This document shows, piece after piece, positions 1-8,530 of a stretch of DNA of 36,890 bases. Location of the stretch: positions 1-36,890 of the forward strand of contig JAGNWJ010000003.1 of the NCBI GenBank assembly GCA_017986065.1, given 5' to 3'. The position numbers and the translations under genes were made by a program. Origin of the DNA: Rhizobacter sp. (GTDB lineage Bacteria; Pseudomonadota; Gammaproteobacteria; Burkholderiales; Burkholderiaceae_C). Within the stretch, counting starts at the first letter, position 1. Each line of letters starts with the position of its first letter. Below the pieces are notes generated by a model, which was not told where the DNA came from, ran no database searches, and worked only from the letters and a program-made list of their open reading frames with translations.

Positions 1-3000
1 CGAGGACCGGCCGCAGCGCGGTGCCGGTGTGGCTGTCAAACCGGTTCGCCAGATCCTCGGGCGTGGCGGATGCAACCACTCGCCCGCCCTGCGTGCCGCC
101 TTCCGGGCCCAGGTCGATCACCCAGTCCGCTTCGGCAATCACGTCGAGGTCGTGCTCGATGACCACCACGCTGTGCCCACCATCGACCAGTCGGTGCAGC
201 ACGCGTATCAGCTTCTCGACATCGGCCATGTGCAGGCCCACCGTCGGCTCATCGAGCACGTACAGCGTGTGCGGTGCCTTGTTGCCCCGCTTGCCGACAT
301 CGTCGCGCACCTTGGTCAGCTCGGTGACCAGCTTCAGCCGCTGCGCTTCGCCACCGCTCAGGGTCGGTGAGGGCTGGCCCAGCGTCAGGTAGCCGAGGCC
401 CACGTCCTTCATCAGCCGCAGCGGGTGACTGACCGCCGGCATGCTGGCGAAGAAGTCGACCGCCTCGTCGATCTCCATGCCGAGCACCTCGCCGATGTTC
501 CGACCGCGCCAGGTGACCGCCAGCGTCTCGGGGTTGAAGCGCTGTCCGTGGCACTGATCGCAGGGCACCTTCACGTCGGGCAGGAAACTCATCTCGATCG
601 TGCGCATGCCCTGGCCTTCGCAGGCCGGGCAGCGGCCCTCGCCGGTGTTGAAGCTGAACCGGTTCGGCGCGTAGCCGCGCGCACGCGACTCCAGCGTGTC
701 GGCAAACAGCTTGCGTATCGTGTCCCAGAAGCCGATGTAGGTGGCCGGGCAGCTGCGCGGTGTCTTGCCGATCGGCGTCTGGTCGACCTCGAGCACGCGG
801 TCGATGTAGCCCCAGCCCTCGATGCTGTCGCAACCCTGCCATTTCGGCGAGCCGCCCTTCACGTTGATGAACTGCAGGTTGGCCAGCAGCACGTCGCGGG
901 CGAGCGTGGATTTGCCCGAGCCACTGACGCCGGTGATCGCGACCAGCCGCTTGAGCGGAACGTCGATCGTCACTCGCTGCAGGTTGTGCAGCGTGGCTCC
1001 CTGGATCGTCAGGCGCCGGTTGGACTCCGACTCGCGCGGCCCCGCTGCCTCGGCCGCGGGCACCTCGCGCCGCGCCTGCAGCGGATGGATCAGCGGATGA
1101 GCCAGAAGGCGACCGGTCTGCGAGTCGGCTGCACCTTGCAGGTCGGCGACCGTGCCCTGCGCGACCAGCCGGCCACCTCGCGTGCCGGCGCCCGGCCCGA
1201 TGTCGATCAGGTGATCTGCACGGCGGATCGTGTCCTCGTCGTGCTCGACCACCACCAGCGTGTTGCCCTTGTCGCTGAGCGTCTTCAGCGCCTTCAGCAG
1301 GATCTGGTTGTCGCGTGGATGCAGTCCGATCGTCGGTTCGTCGAGCACGTAGCAGACGCCCTGCAGGTTGCTGCCGAGCTGGGCGGCCAGCCGGATGCGC
1401 TGTGCCTCGCCGCCGCTGAGCGTCGGTGCGGCACGGTCGAGTGTCAGGTAGCCGAGGCCGACTTCCTCGAGGAACTCGAGCCGGCCCCGGATCTCGCTGA
1501 CCACATCGCGTGCGATCTCCGCGTCGCGGCCGGTGAGTGTCAGCAACTCGACCCATCGGCGGGCATCGGCCACCGACCATCGCGCGATCCCCGCGATCGA
1601 ATGCCCCTCGAAGGTGACCTGCCGAGACACCGGATTCAACCGCGTGCCGGCGCAATCAGGACAGGGCTCGTCGACCAGGCCTTCGGCTTCGCTTTCCTCG
1701 GACGGGAAGCTCTGCTCGCGGCCCTTGCTGTCATCGTCGCGCACCGAATCGTCGTAGACCTTGCGCTGCTCGCGCGTCAGCGCCAGCCCCGTGCCGACAC
1801 AGGTCGTGCACCAGCCGTGCTTGCTGTTGTAGCTGAACATCCGCGGGTCGAGCTCGGGGTAGCTGGTGCCGCAGGTCGGGCAGGCTCGCTTCGTCGAGAA
1901 CACCTTCACCCGGCCGATGCCCAGCGTCGACGACCCGCTGCGCATCGCTTCGGTCAGGCCGTTCAGTGGCGTCAGCAGGTGCATCACGCCCTTGCCGAGC
2001 TCGATCGCCTTCGCGAGCGCGGCGCGCAGCTCGCCTTCGCGGTCGGCACTGACGAGGATGTCGGCGACCGGCAGCTCCAGCGTGTGTTCCTTGAAGCGAT
2101 CCAGCCGCGGCCACGGCTCGACCGGCACGAACTCGCCATCGACGCGCAGGTGCGTGTGGCCACGCGCCTTGGCCCATTTGGCGAGGTCGGTATAGACGCC
2201 CTTGCGCGCCACCACCAGCGGCGCCAGCAGGCCGACGTGCTCTCCGCGGTGGTCTCGCAGCAATTGCGCGGCGATGCTCTCGGCAGACTGCGGGCGCACT
2301 TCGGCCCCGTCCTTCACGCAATGCTGCAAGCCGAGCTTGACGTAGAGCAACCGCAGGAAATGCCACACCTCGGTGGTTGTCGCGACCGTGCTCTTGCGGC
2401 CGCCGCGGCTCAGGCGCTGCTCGATGGCGACCGTCGGCGGTATCCCGTAGACCGCGTCGACTTCGGGTCGCCCCGCCGGCTGCACGATGCTGCGCGCGTA
2501 GGCGTTCAGGCTTTCGAGGTAGCGGCGCTGGCCCTCGTTGAAAAGGATATCGAAGGCCAGCGTGCTCTTGCCCGAACCTGACACGCCGGTGACCACGGTG
2601 AATTGGCCGCGCGGGATGCTGACGTCCAGCGACTTCAGGTTGTGCTCGCGGGCATTGACGATGCGGATCGATTCGTCGACAGCGACCCGCTCCGCGCGCG
2701 CCGCCTTCAGCAACACCTGGAGCGGCACGCCTTCCTCGACCGCCAGACCGCCCAGCCCCATGGCGCGGTCGTAGTCGACCAGCGCGCGCCCGGTGTGCGA
2801 GGTCGGGTGCCGCTTCATGTCGGCGGGGGTGCCGAAGCACACGACCTGGCCACCGCCCTCGCCGCCTTCGGGGCCGAGATCGATCAGCCAGTCGGACGCG
2901 TTGATCACGTCGAGGTTGTGCTCGATGACGATGATCGAATGCCCGGCGTCGAGCAGCTTGCGGAACGCGCGCATCAGCTTCGCGATGTCATCGAAGTGCA

Positions 3001-5719
3001 GGCCGGTGGTCGGCTCGTCGAACATGAAGAGCGTGCCCTTCTTCGCCACCGCCTGGCGGCTCGCGGTCGCGCTGTTCGCCGACTCGGCGAGGAACCCGGC
3101 GAGCTTGAGCCGCTGGGCCTCGCCGCCGCTCAACGTCGGCACCGGCTGGCCGAGCTTCACGTACTCGAGTCCGACATCGACGATGGGCTGCAGCACGCGC
3201 AGCACCTCGCGGTCGTTGGCGAACAGTTGCACCGCTTCGCTGACCGTCAAATCGAGCACATCCGCCACCGAGAGGTCGCGAAGGACCTCTCCCGGCAGGC
3301 GTCGATCGATCTTGACTTCGAGCAGTTCCCGGCGAAAGCGCCGGCCATCGCAGTCCGGGCAGCGCAGGTAGACGTCGCTGAGAAACTGCATCTCGACGTG
3401 CTCGAAGCCCGAGCCGCCGCAGGTCGGGCAGCGCCCGTCGCCGGCGTTGAAGCTGAACATGCCGGCGCCGTACCCGCGCTGCTGCGCCAGCGGCGACGCG
3501 GCGAACAGCTTGCGGATCTCGTCGAACGCGCCGACGTAGCTGGCCGGATTCGAGCGCGCGGTCTTGCCGATCGGCGACTGGTCGACGAACACCGCTTCAC
3601 TCAGCCAGTCGGCACCGAGCAGCCGGTCATGCGCACCGGGCGCGTCGCTGGACTTGCCGAAATGACGCGCCAGCGCCGGGTACAGGACGTCCTGGATCAG
3701 CGTCGACTTGCCCGAGCCCGAGACACCGGTGACGGTGACCAGGCACTGCAGCGGGAACTCGACGGTCACGTCGCGCAGGTTGTGGTCGCGCGCCCCTTCG
3801 AGGATCAGCCTGGGCGTCGCAGGAGTCACCAGTCGGATGAAACCGCTGCCGATGTGCTTGCGTCCGCCGAGGTAGGCGCCGGTCAGCGTGTCGGCCTCAC
3901 GGATCGTGTCGGGCGTGCCGTCGAAGACGATCTGTCCGCCCCGCTCGCCGGGCCCGGGGCCCATGTCGATCAGCCGGTCGGCGGCCAGCATCACCGCCGG
4001 ATCGTGCTCGACCACGACCAGCGTGTTGCCCGCATCGCGCAGCCGGTGCATCGCCTCGATGATGCGGTTCATGTCGCGCGGGTGCAGGCCGATGCTGGGC
4101 TCGTCCAGCACGAACATCGTGTTGACCAGCGAGGTACCGAGCGCGGTGGTCAGGTTGATGCGCTGCACCTCGCCGCCGCTCAGCGTGCGGCTTTGCCGGT
4201 CGAGCGTCAGGTAGCCGAGGCCCACATCGCACAGGTACTTGAGACGCGTGCGGATCTCGTCGACCAGCAGCTTCAGCGCGTCGTCGAGCAGCGTGCTCGG
4301 CAACGACAGGCCGTCGAAGAGGCGGCGGATGCGCTCGATGGGCAACAGCATCAGGTCATGCACGGTCAGGCCCGGCAGCGCTTCGAGTTGCTCGCGCGAC
4401 CAGCCCACGCCATGCGGCATGGAACGCAGCGATGGCGCCATCACCGCGTCGGCATCGGCCTTCGTCCCGAGCCGCCAAAGCAGCGATTCGGTCTTCAGCC
4501 GAGCGCCACTGCAGGTGCCGCAGGTCGTGTAGCTGCGGTACTTGGACAAGAGCACGCGGATGTGCATCTTGTAGGCCTTGCTCTCCAGGTACTCGAAGAA
4601 GCGCTTGACGCCGTACCACTGCTTGTTCCAGTTGCCCTTCCACTGCGGCGAGCCGCCGATGATGAAGTCGCGCTGCGCCTCGTTGAGCTGCGACCAAGGC
4701 GTGTCTCGCGGTATGCCGGCCTCGCCGGCGTACTTCAGCATGTCCTCGTGCGCGTCCTTCCAGGCCGGCGTCTGCAGGGTCTTGATGGCGCCCGAACGCA
4801 GCGTCTTGCGATGGTCCGGAATCACCAGGTCGTAGTCGACGCCGATCACGCGGCCGAAGCCCCGGCACGTATCGCACGCGCCCATCGCCGAGTTGAAGCT
4901 GAACAGCGCAGGCTGCGGATCGGCGTAGCGCAGATCGCTGTCCGGGCAGTGCAGGCCGGTGGAAAAGCGCCAGATCGCGGGCTGCGACTCATCGACCAGT
5001 GCATGGACGTTGACACGTCCGCCGCCCCGTTTCAGCGCCATCTCGATGGCCTCGATGGCACGCACCTTCTCGGTGCCCTGGATGCGGAATCGATCGGCAA
5101 CCACATCGAGCAGCTTGCGCGGCCCGGTCGGCGTCGCGATCTCGCGCTCGGCCTGCACCCGGGTGAAGCCGCTGGCCGACAGCCACTGCTCGATTTCTTC
5201 CGGTGTCGACACGGCGGGCAGTTCGACAGGGAAGGTCAGCACCAGCCGCGGGTCGCCTACAACGGTCCGGGCCATCAGCTCGGCGTAGATCGTCTCCGGC
5301 GTGTCGTGCCGAACGCGCTGTGCCGTCTGACGGTCGAACAGGTCCGCCGCTCGCGCATAGAGCAGCTTCAGGTGGTCGTTCAGCTCGGTCATCGTTCCAA
5401 CCGTGCTTCGGCTGGTCCGCACGGGGTTGGTCTGGTCGATCGCGATCGCGGGTGGCACCCCGTCGACCCGGTCGACGGCCGGGCGGTCCATCCGGTCGAG
5501 GAACTGGCGCGCATAGGCGCTGAACGTCTCGACATAGCGCCGCTGGCCTTCGGCATACAGCGTGTCGAACACCAGGCTGGACTTCCCGGAACCGCTGGGG
5601 CCGGTGACCACGGTCATCTCGCCGGTGCGGATGTCGAGGTCGAGGTTCTTCAGGTTGTGCTGCCGTGCACCGCGAATCCGGATCAGACCCGTCGAAGGTC
5701 GGTGGATACCTGAGGACAT
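1..5719 (-). CDS. uvrA: Tandem (double-length) UvrA-type excinuclease ABC subunit A, 3' end outside the window
   Basis: The frame is open from an ATG at 5719 to the left edge, at least 1906 codons, about twice a normal UvrA (about 940). Two complete UvrA units lie in series (about residues 1-975 and 1015-1906), giving four ATPase halves. Walker A motifs of type GxSGSGKS fall near residues 42, 664, 1047 and 1597, and LSGGE signatures near 512, 864, 1433 and 1786. Zinc-type CxxC pairs occur in both units, but in the first unit the pair at residues 258-261 reads CPDS, so one ligand is missing. The second unit lacks most of the insertion that follows the first zinc module in E. coli UvrA. UvrA is the damage-recognition ATPase of nucleotide excision repair and loads UvrB in the cytoplasm. 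I recall tandem forms in some beta- and gammaproteobacteria, which usually also carry a normal uvrA. The last residues read resemble the usual UvrA end, so little is missing. No LexA-type box was seen upstream. Confidence 0.93.
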   Translation of the reverse strand, partial: MSSGIHRPSTGLIRIRGARQHNLKNLDLDIRTGEMTVVTGPSGSGKSSLVFDTLYAEGQRRYVETFSAYARQFLDRMDRPAVDRVDGVPPAIAIDQTNPVRTSRSTVGTMTELNDHLKLLYARAADLFDRQTAQRVRHDTPETIYAELMARTVVGDPRLVLTFPVELPAVSTPEEIEQWLSASGFTRVQAEREIATPTGPRKLLDVVADRFRIQGTEKVRAIEAIEMALKRGGGRVNVHALVDESQPAIWRFSTGLHCPDSDLRYADPQPALFSFNSAMGACDTCRGFGRVIGVDYDLVIPDHRKTLRSGAIKTLQTPAWKDAHEDMLKYAGEAGIPRDTPWSQLNEAQRDFIIGGSPQWKGNWNKQWYGVKRFFEYLESKAYKMHIRVLLSKYRSYTTCGTCSGARLKTESLLWRLGTKADADAVMAPSLRSMPHGVGWSREQLEALPGLTVHDLMLLPIERIRRLFDGLSLPSTLLDDALKLLVDEIRTRLKYLCDVGLGYLTLDRQSRTLSGGEVQRINLTTALGTSLVNTMFVLDEPSIGLHPRDMNRIIEAMHRLRDAGNTLVVVEHDPAVMLAADRLIDMGPGPGERGGQIVFDGTPDTIREADTLTGAYLGGRKHIGSGFIRLVTPATPRLILEGARDHNLRDVTVEFPLQCLVTVTGVSGSGKSTLIQDVLYPALARHFGKSSDAPGAHDRLLGADWLSEAVFVDQSPIGKTARSNPASYVGAFDEIRKLFAASPLAQQRGYGAGMFSFNAGDGRCPTCGGSGFEHVEMQFLSDVYLRCPDCDGRRFRRELLEVKIDRRLPGEVLRDLSVADVLDLTVSEAVQLFANDREVLRVLQPIVDVGLEYVKLGQPVPTLSGGEAQRLKLAGFLAESANSATASRQAVAKKGTLFMFDEPTTGLHFDDIAKLMRAFRKLLDAGHSIIVIEHNLDVINASDWLIDLGPEGGEGGGQVVCFGTPADMKRHPTSHTGRALVDYDRAMGLGGLAVEEGVPLQVLLKAARAERVAVDESIRIVNAREHNLKSLDVSIPRGQFTVVTGVSGSGKSTLAFDILFNEGQRRYLESLNAYARSIVQPAGRPEVDAVYGIPPTVAIEQRLSRGGRKSTVATTTEVWHFLRLLYVKLGLQHCVKDGAEVRPQSAESIAAQLLRDHRGEHVGLLAPLVVARKGVYTDLAKWAKARGHTHLRVDGEFVPVEPWPRLDRFKEHTLELPVADILVSADREGELRAALAKAIELGKGVMHLLTPLNGLTEAMRSGSSTLGIGRVKVFSTKRACPTCGTSYPELDPRMFSYNSKHGWCTTCVGTGLALTREQRKVYDDSVRDDDSKGREQSFPSEESEAEGLVDEPCPDCAGTRLNPVSRQVTFEGHSIAGIARWSVADARRWVELLTLTGRDAEIARDVVSEIRGRLEFLEEVGLGYLTLDRAAPTLSGGEAQRIRLAAQLGSNLQGVCYVLDEPTIGLHPRDNQILLKALKTLSDKGNTLVVVEHDEDTIRRADHLIDIGPGAGTRGGRLVAQGTVADLQGAADSQTGRLLAHPLIHPLQARREVPAAEAAGPRESESNRRLTIQGATLHNLQRVTIDVPLKRLVAITGVSGSGKSTLARDVLLANLQFINVKGGSPKWQGCDSIEGWGYIDRVLEVDQTPIGKTPRSCPATYIGFWDTIRKLFADTLESRARGYAPNRFSFNTGEGRCPACEGQGMRTIEMSFLPDVKVPCDQCHGQRFNPETLAVTWRGRNIGEVLGMEIDEAVDFFASMPAVSHPLRLMKDVGLGYLTLGQPSPTLSGGEAQRLKLVTELTKVRDDVGKRGNKAPHTLYVLDEPTVGLHMADVEKLIRVLHRLVDGGHSVVVIEHDLDVIAEADWVIDLGPEGGTQGGRVVASATPEDLANRFDSHTGTALRPVL

Positions 5720-5921
5720 GCGGCAATTCCTGGCTGCGAAAGCAGCGAAGCCGAAGATTCTAGAAGTCGAATGAACTCCCGGTGCGAGCCAGGGATCGAT
5801 ATCAGAGGCGGTGCTTGTTACGCGGTTGTTTCATCTGCGCGCGGAATCCGTCCGTTCCTGATGGCACAACCTACATATCAGGGTCCACCCTGAGTTCCGA
5901 TCGATTTCCAGGTACCCCTGC

Positions 5922-8390
5922 ATGACAGAGTCCCCAGCCGTTTCGCCCGTTGTCGCCAGCCTGCCCGCCGCCCCTTCGGCCCGGCGAGAGCGAAGCTGCG
6001 CCGACGCGTCGGATCGGGCGCTGCGGCTGGTGATGGCCAGCGACGGCGTGCACTGGGAACAGCACTTGCTCACCGGGCAGTGGTGGTGCTCGCCGGCCTT
6101 GTTCAGTCTGCTGGGGCTGGCCGAGGGTGCGTCCACGGCAGCTTCGCCGTTCGAACGCTGCATTCCCGAAGACCGCGAGCGCATCGATGACGCCTGTGCC
6201 GAGGCGATTCGACAGAGCGGCGGCTTCACGCTCGATCTCCGGCTGCTCGACGAGGATGGTCACCACCGCTGGTGGAGGTGCACGGCACGCGTGCTGCCCG
6301 GGACCAGTGGCGCGCCGGAGTACCTGGCCGGTGTCCTGCGCGAGGTGCATGCCGAAAGGCAGACCATGCAGCGCCTCGAAGCCGTGGCGGCTCGCTTCAA
6401 CCGCGCCATGGAGGCGTCCTCCGAGGCGCACTTCGAGCGTACCGCCGGCCTGGATGATTTCTTCGTCAGTGACCGGATCTGCACCCTGCTCGGCTACCCG
6501 AGCGGCACGCCGGCACCGGCGCGCGAGGTTTACTTCAGCTGGGTGCATCCGGACGACCGCGCTGCACTGCACGCGCAGATCGTCACCGCGGGCGCCGGGC
6601 CCGGTCCGTGGGAGTCGGTGTACCGACTGCGTCACCGCGATGGCACCTTCCGGTGGTTCCGGGCACGCGGACGCTCGGAATTCGACCCGGAAGGTCGTCT
6701 GCGGATGACCGGCATGCTCAGCGACACGCACGAGCAGACACTGGTTCGCCGCGACATCGAGCAGCAGCGCCAGCACCTGGAAGCGATGGTCGAGGAGCGC
6801 ACGGTGCGGCTCGAGACCGCGCTTGCCGAAGCCCAGCGCCAGCGCGAACAGGCCGAGCGGGCCAACGAATCGAAATCGACGTTCCTGGCACACATGAGCC
6901 ACGAGATCCGTACCCCGTTGAATGGGGTGCTGGGTCTCAACGAACTGGCGCTGCGCGAAGCCACCGGCACGCAGCAGAAGCGTTACCTGAAGCTGGCGCT
7001 GCAGTCGGGACGCAACCTGCTCGGCATCATCAACGACGTGCTCGATTTCTCGCGCCTGTCGGCCGGCGCACTGCCCTCTGCGGAGCAGCCCTTCGACCTC
7101 TGCGAGGTGCTGACGCAGGCCATGCGGGCGATCATGCCGGCCGTGAGAACCAAGGGGCTGGGGTTGATCTACGACCACGTGGGCGGCGTCAGTCGCGTGG
7201 TCGGCGACCCCCAACGATTGCAGCAGATCATGACCAACCTGCTGTCGAATGCCGTGAAGTACACCGAGCAGGGACACATCGAACTCGTCACCCACATGCA
7301 CGAGGTGACTGCGGGCCAGTGCATGGCGCGCATCGTCGTTCGTGACACCGGCTGCGGCATGAGCGCCGAGGTCGCCTCCCGGGCTTTCCAGCCCTTCGTG
7401 CAGGGCGACGACAGCCTGGCCCGCCGCCATGGCGGCACCGGGCTCGGCCTGTCGATTGCGCTCGGCCTGGCGCAATCGGTTGGCGGATCGCTGACCCTGG
7501 ATACCGCGCCGGACCGGGGATCGACCTTCACGCTCGAACTGCCGCTCGGAGTGCAGCCGGGCGAGCAACCCGCAACGGGCCGCCCTCCGCCGGGAACCGC
7601 GTGGCTGGTGCACACCCGCGCACTGCCCGCGCAAGCGACACAGCGACGGCTGCAACGAATGGGTTGGCAGTGCGATGTGCTCGGCAGCATGCAGGAACTG
7701 ATGGCCCGGGCCGATGCTGCAGGTGTGGCGCCGGATCTGGTCCTGCTCGGCGAGTCGGCTCTCGAGCCCGATGCAGACCTGTGCCGGCTGCGCGGCCTGC
7801 TGCCGCACACCAACATCGTGTTGCTCGCTCGCCCGGACTGGAATGACCCCCCCCTCGAGGCGGCCGCAAGGGCGGCGCAGATGCCGCTGGTCTTCACGCC
7901 TCTGAGCCCGGCTGCGCTGTTCGATCTGCTGTGCATGCAGGGCCCGCAGTCCGATCGCATCGTCTCGGGCTTCAGCACACTGGCCGGCCTGCCGGCCCCG
8001 GTCGAGGGCAACGCCGATTCGGATGTGCTGGTGGTCGAGGACAACATGGTCAATCAGGTGATCGTGTGCGAAATGATCGACGCGCTGGGGCTGCGCACCC
8101 GTCTTGCCGAGGACGGCGGCACCGCGGTCGAAGCGTGCCGGGCGCGTCCGCCGGCCCTGGTGCTGATGGATCTCCAGTTGCCAGGCGTCGACGGGCTCGA
8201 AGCCACGCGGCAACTGCGCCTGCTGCAGCAGCGAGGCACGCTGCCGAACTTTCCGATCATTGCGCTGACAGCGCACGCGACGCCGCAGGATCGCGACAGC
8301 TGCCTGGCCGCAGGCATGGTCGGTTACCTGACCAAGCCGGTGGCGATGGCAGATCTGCGCAATGAGTTGTCGCGCTGGTTGCGGTGCTGA
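5922..8390 (+). CDS. Orphan hybrid sensor histidine kinase: PAS-PAS-HisKA-HATPase-degenerate REC-REC
   Basis: This 822-residue protein has no membrane segment, so it is probably a cytoplasmic sensor. In order it shows a PAS-like region (about 30-130), a second PAS region with a PAC-like tail (about 165-275), a coiled coil (about 275-320), a HisKA domain with H-box SHEIRTPLNG and phospho-acceptor His327, and a HATPase domain with N box NLLSNAVKYTEQG and G boxes DTGCGM and GGTGLGLS. Residues 560-680 have a receiver-like fold pattern, but Gly610 sits where the phosphorylated Asp should be. The final domain (about 705-822) is a regular receiver: acidic pair after VLVV, Asp750 in LMDLQLPG, the threonine of LTAHA and the lysine of TKPV. 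Such kinases autophosphorylate and pass phosphate internally to the terminal receiver. No separate response regulator, HPt gene or transporter lies nearby, so the signal and output are unknown. The upstream ribosome site is weak. Confidence 0.92.
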   Translation: MTESPAVSPVVASLPAAPSARRERSCADASDRALRLVMASDGVHWEQHLLTGQWWCSPALFSLLGLAEGASTAASPFERCIPEDRERIDDACAEAIRQSGGFTLDLRLLDEDGHHRWWRCTARVLPGTSGAPEYLAGVLREVHAERQTMQRLEAVAARFNRAMEASSEAHFERTAGLDDFFVSDRICTLLGYPSGTPAPAREVYFSWVHPDDRAALHAQIVTAGAGPGPWESVYRLRHRDGTFRWFRARGRSEFDPEGRLRMTGMLSDTHEQTLVRRDIEQQRQHLEAMVEERTVRLETALAEAQRQREQAERANESKSTFLAHMSHEIRTPLNGVLGLNELALREATGTQQKRYLKLALQSGRNLLGIINDVLDFSRLSAGALPSAEQPFDLCEVLTQAMRAIMPAVRTKGLGLIYDHVGGVSRVVGDPQRLQQIMTNLLSNAVKYTEQGHIELVTHMHEVTAGQCMARIVVRDTGCGMSAEVASRAFQPFVQGDDSLARRHGGTGLGLSIALGLAQSVGGSLTLDTAPDRGSTFTLELPLGVQPGEQPATGRPPPGTAWLVHTRALPAQATQRRLQRMGWQCDVLGSMQELMARADAAGVAPDLVLLGESALEPDADLCRLRGLLPHTNIVLLARPDWNDPPLEAAARAAQMPLVFTPLSPAALFDLLCMQGPQSDRIVSGFSTLAGLPAPVEGNADSDVLVVEDNMVNQVIVCEMIDALGLRTRLAEDGGTAVEACRARPPALVLMDLQLPGVDGLEATRQLRLLQQRGTLPNFPIIALTAHATPQDRDSCLAAGMVGYLTKPVAMADLRNELSRWLRC

Positions 8391-8403
8391 GCACCTCACG
8401 CTA

Positions 8404-8451
8404 GCGGGCTCGTTTCCCTCCGAGGCAGCCCGCCGGGGCGGAATCCCGGCG
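8404..8451. other. Two mutually exclusive GC-rich hairpins between the kinase gene and matB
   Basis: GCGGGCT at 8404-8410 can pair with AGCCCGC at 8427-8433. CGCCGGG at 8431-8437 can pair with CCCGGCG at 8445-8451. The two stems share bases 8431-8433, so they cannot both form in full. There is no T-run after either stem, so a plain intrinsic terminator is not well supported. The rest of the 8391-8530 gap shows no clear promoter. Confidence 0.4.
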
Positions 8452-8530
8452 CAGCCCACCGGCAGCAGGTCAACCCCGCTGCGCGAAAATCGTCGCCATT
8501 GCATTGAATACGCAGACCTTCAGCGACGAC

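Noticed and set aside
425..5713. Very long plus-strand open frames (718 and 1036 codons) opposite uvrA.
   Set aside because: They are antisense to an unmistakable UvrA frame. The translations are Arg/Ala/Gln/His-rich without domains, as expected for the complement of GC-rich coding DNA.
5720..5921. Possible SOS (LexA) box between uvrA and the kinase gene.
   Set aside because: No CTGT-N8-ACAG type sequence was found; a TAGAAT on the minus strand has no partner -35.
5871..8504. An 877-codon minus-strand frame opposite the hybrid kinase.
   Set aside because: It has no recognisable motif, and the plus strand carries all kinase motifs in one frame; this is a GC-rich shadow.
8391..8530. Passing resemblance to parts of cobalamin or SAH riboswitch cores in the matB leader.
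   Set aside because: The diagnostic conserved boxes are not present in order, so only the hairpins are reported.
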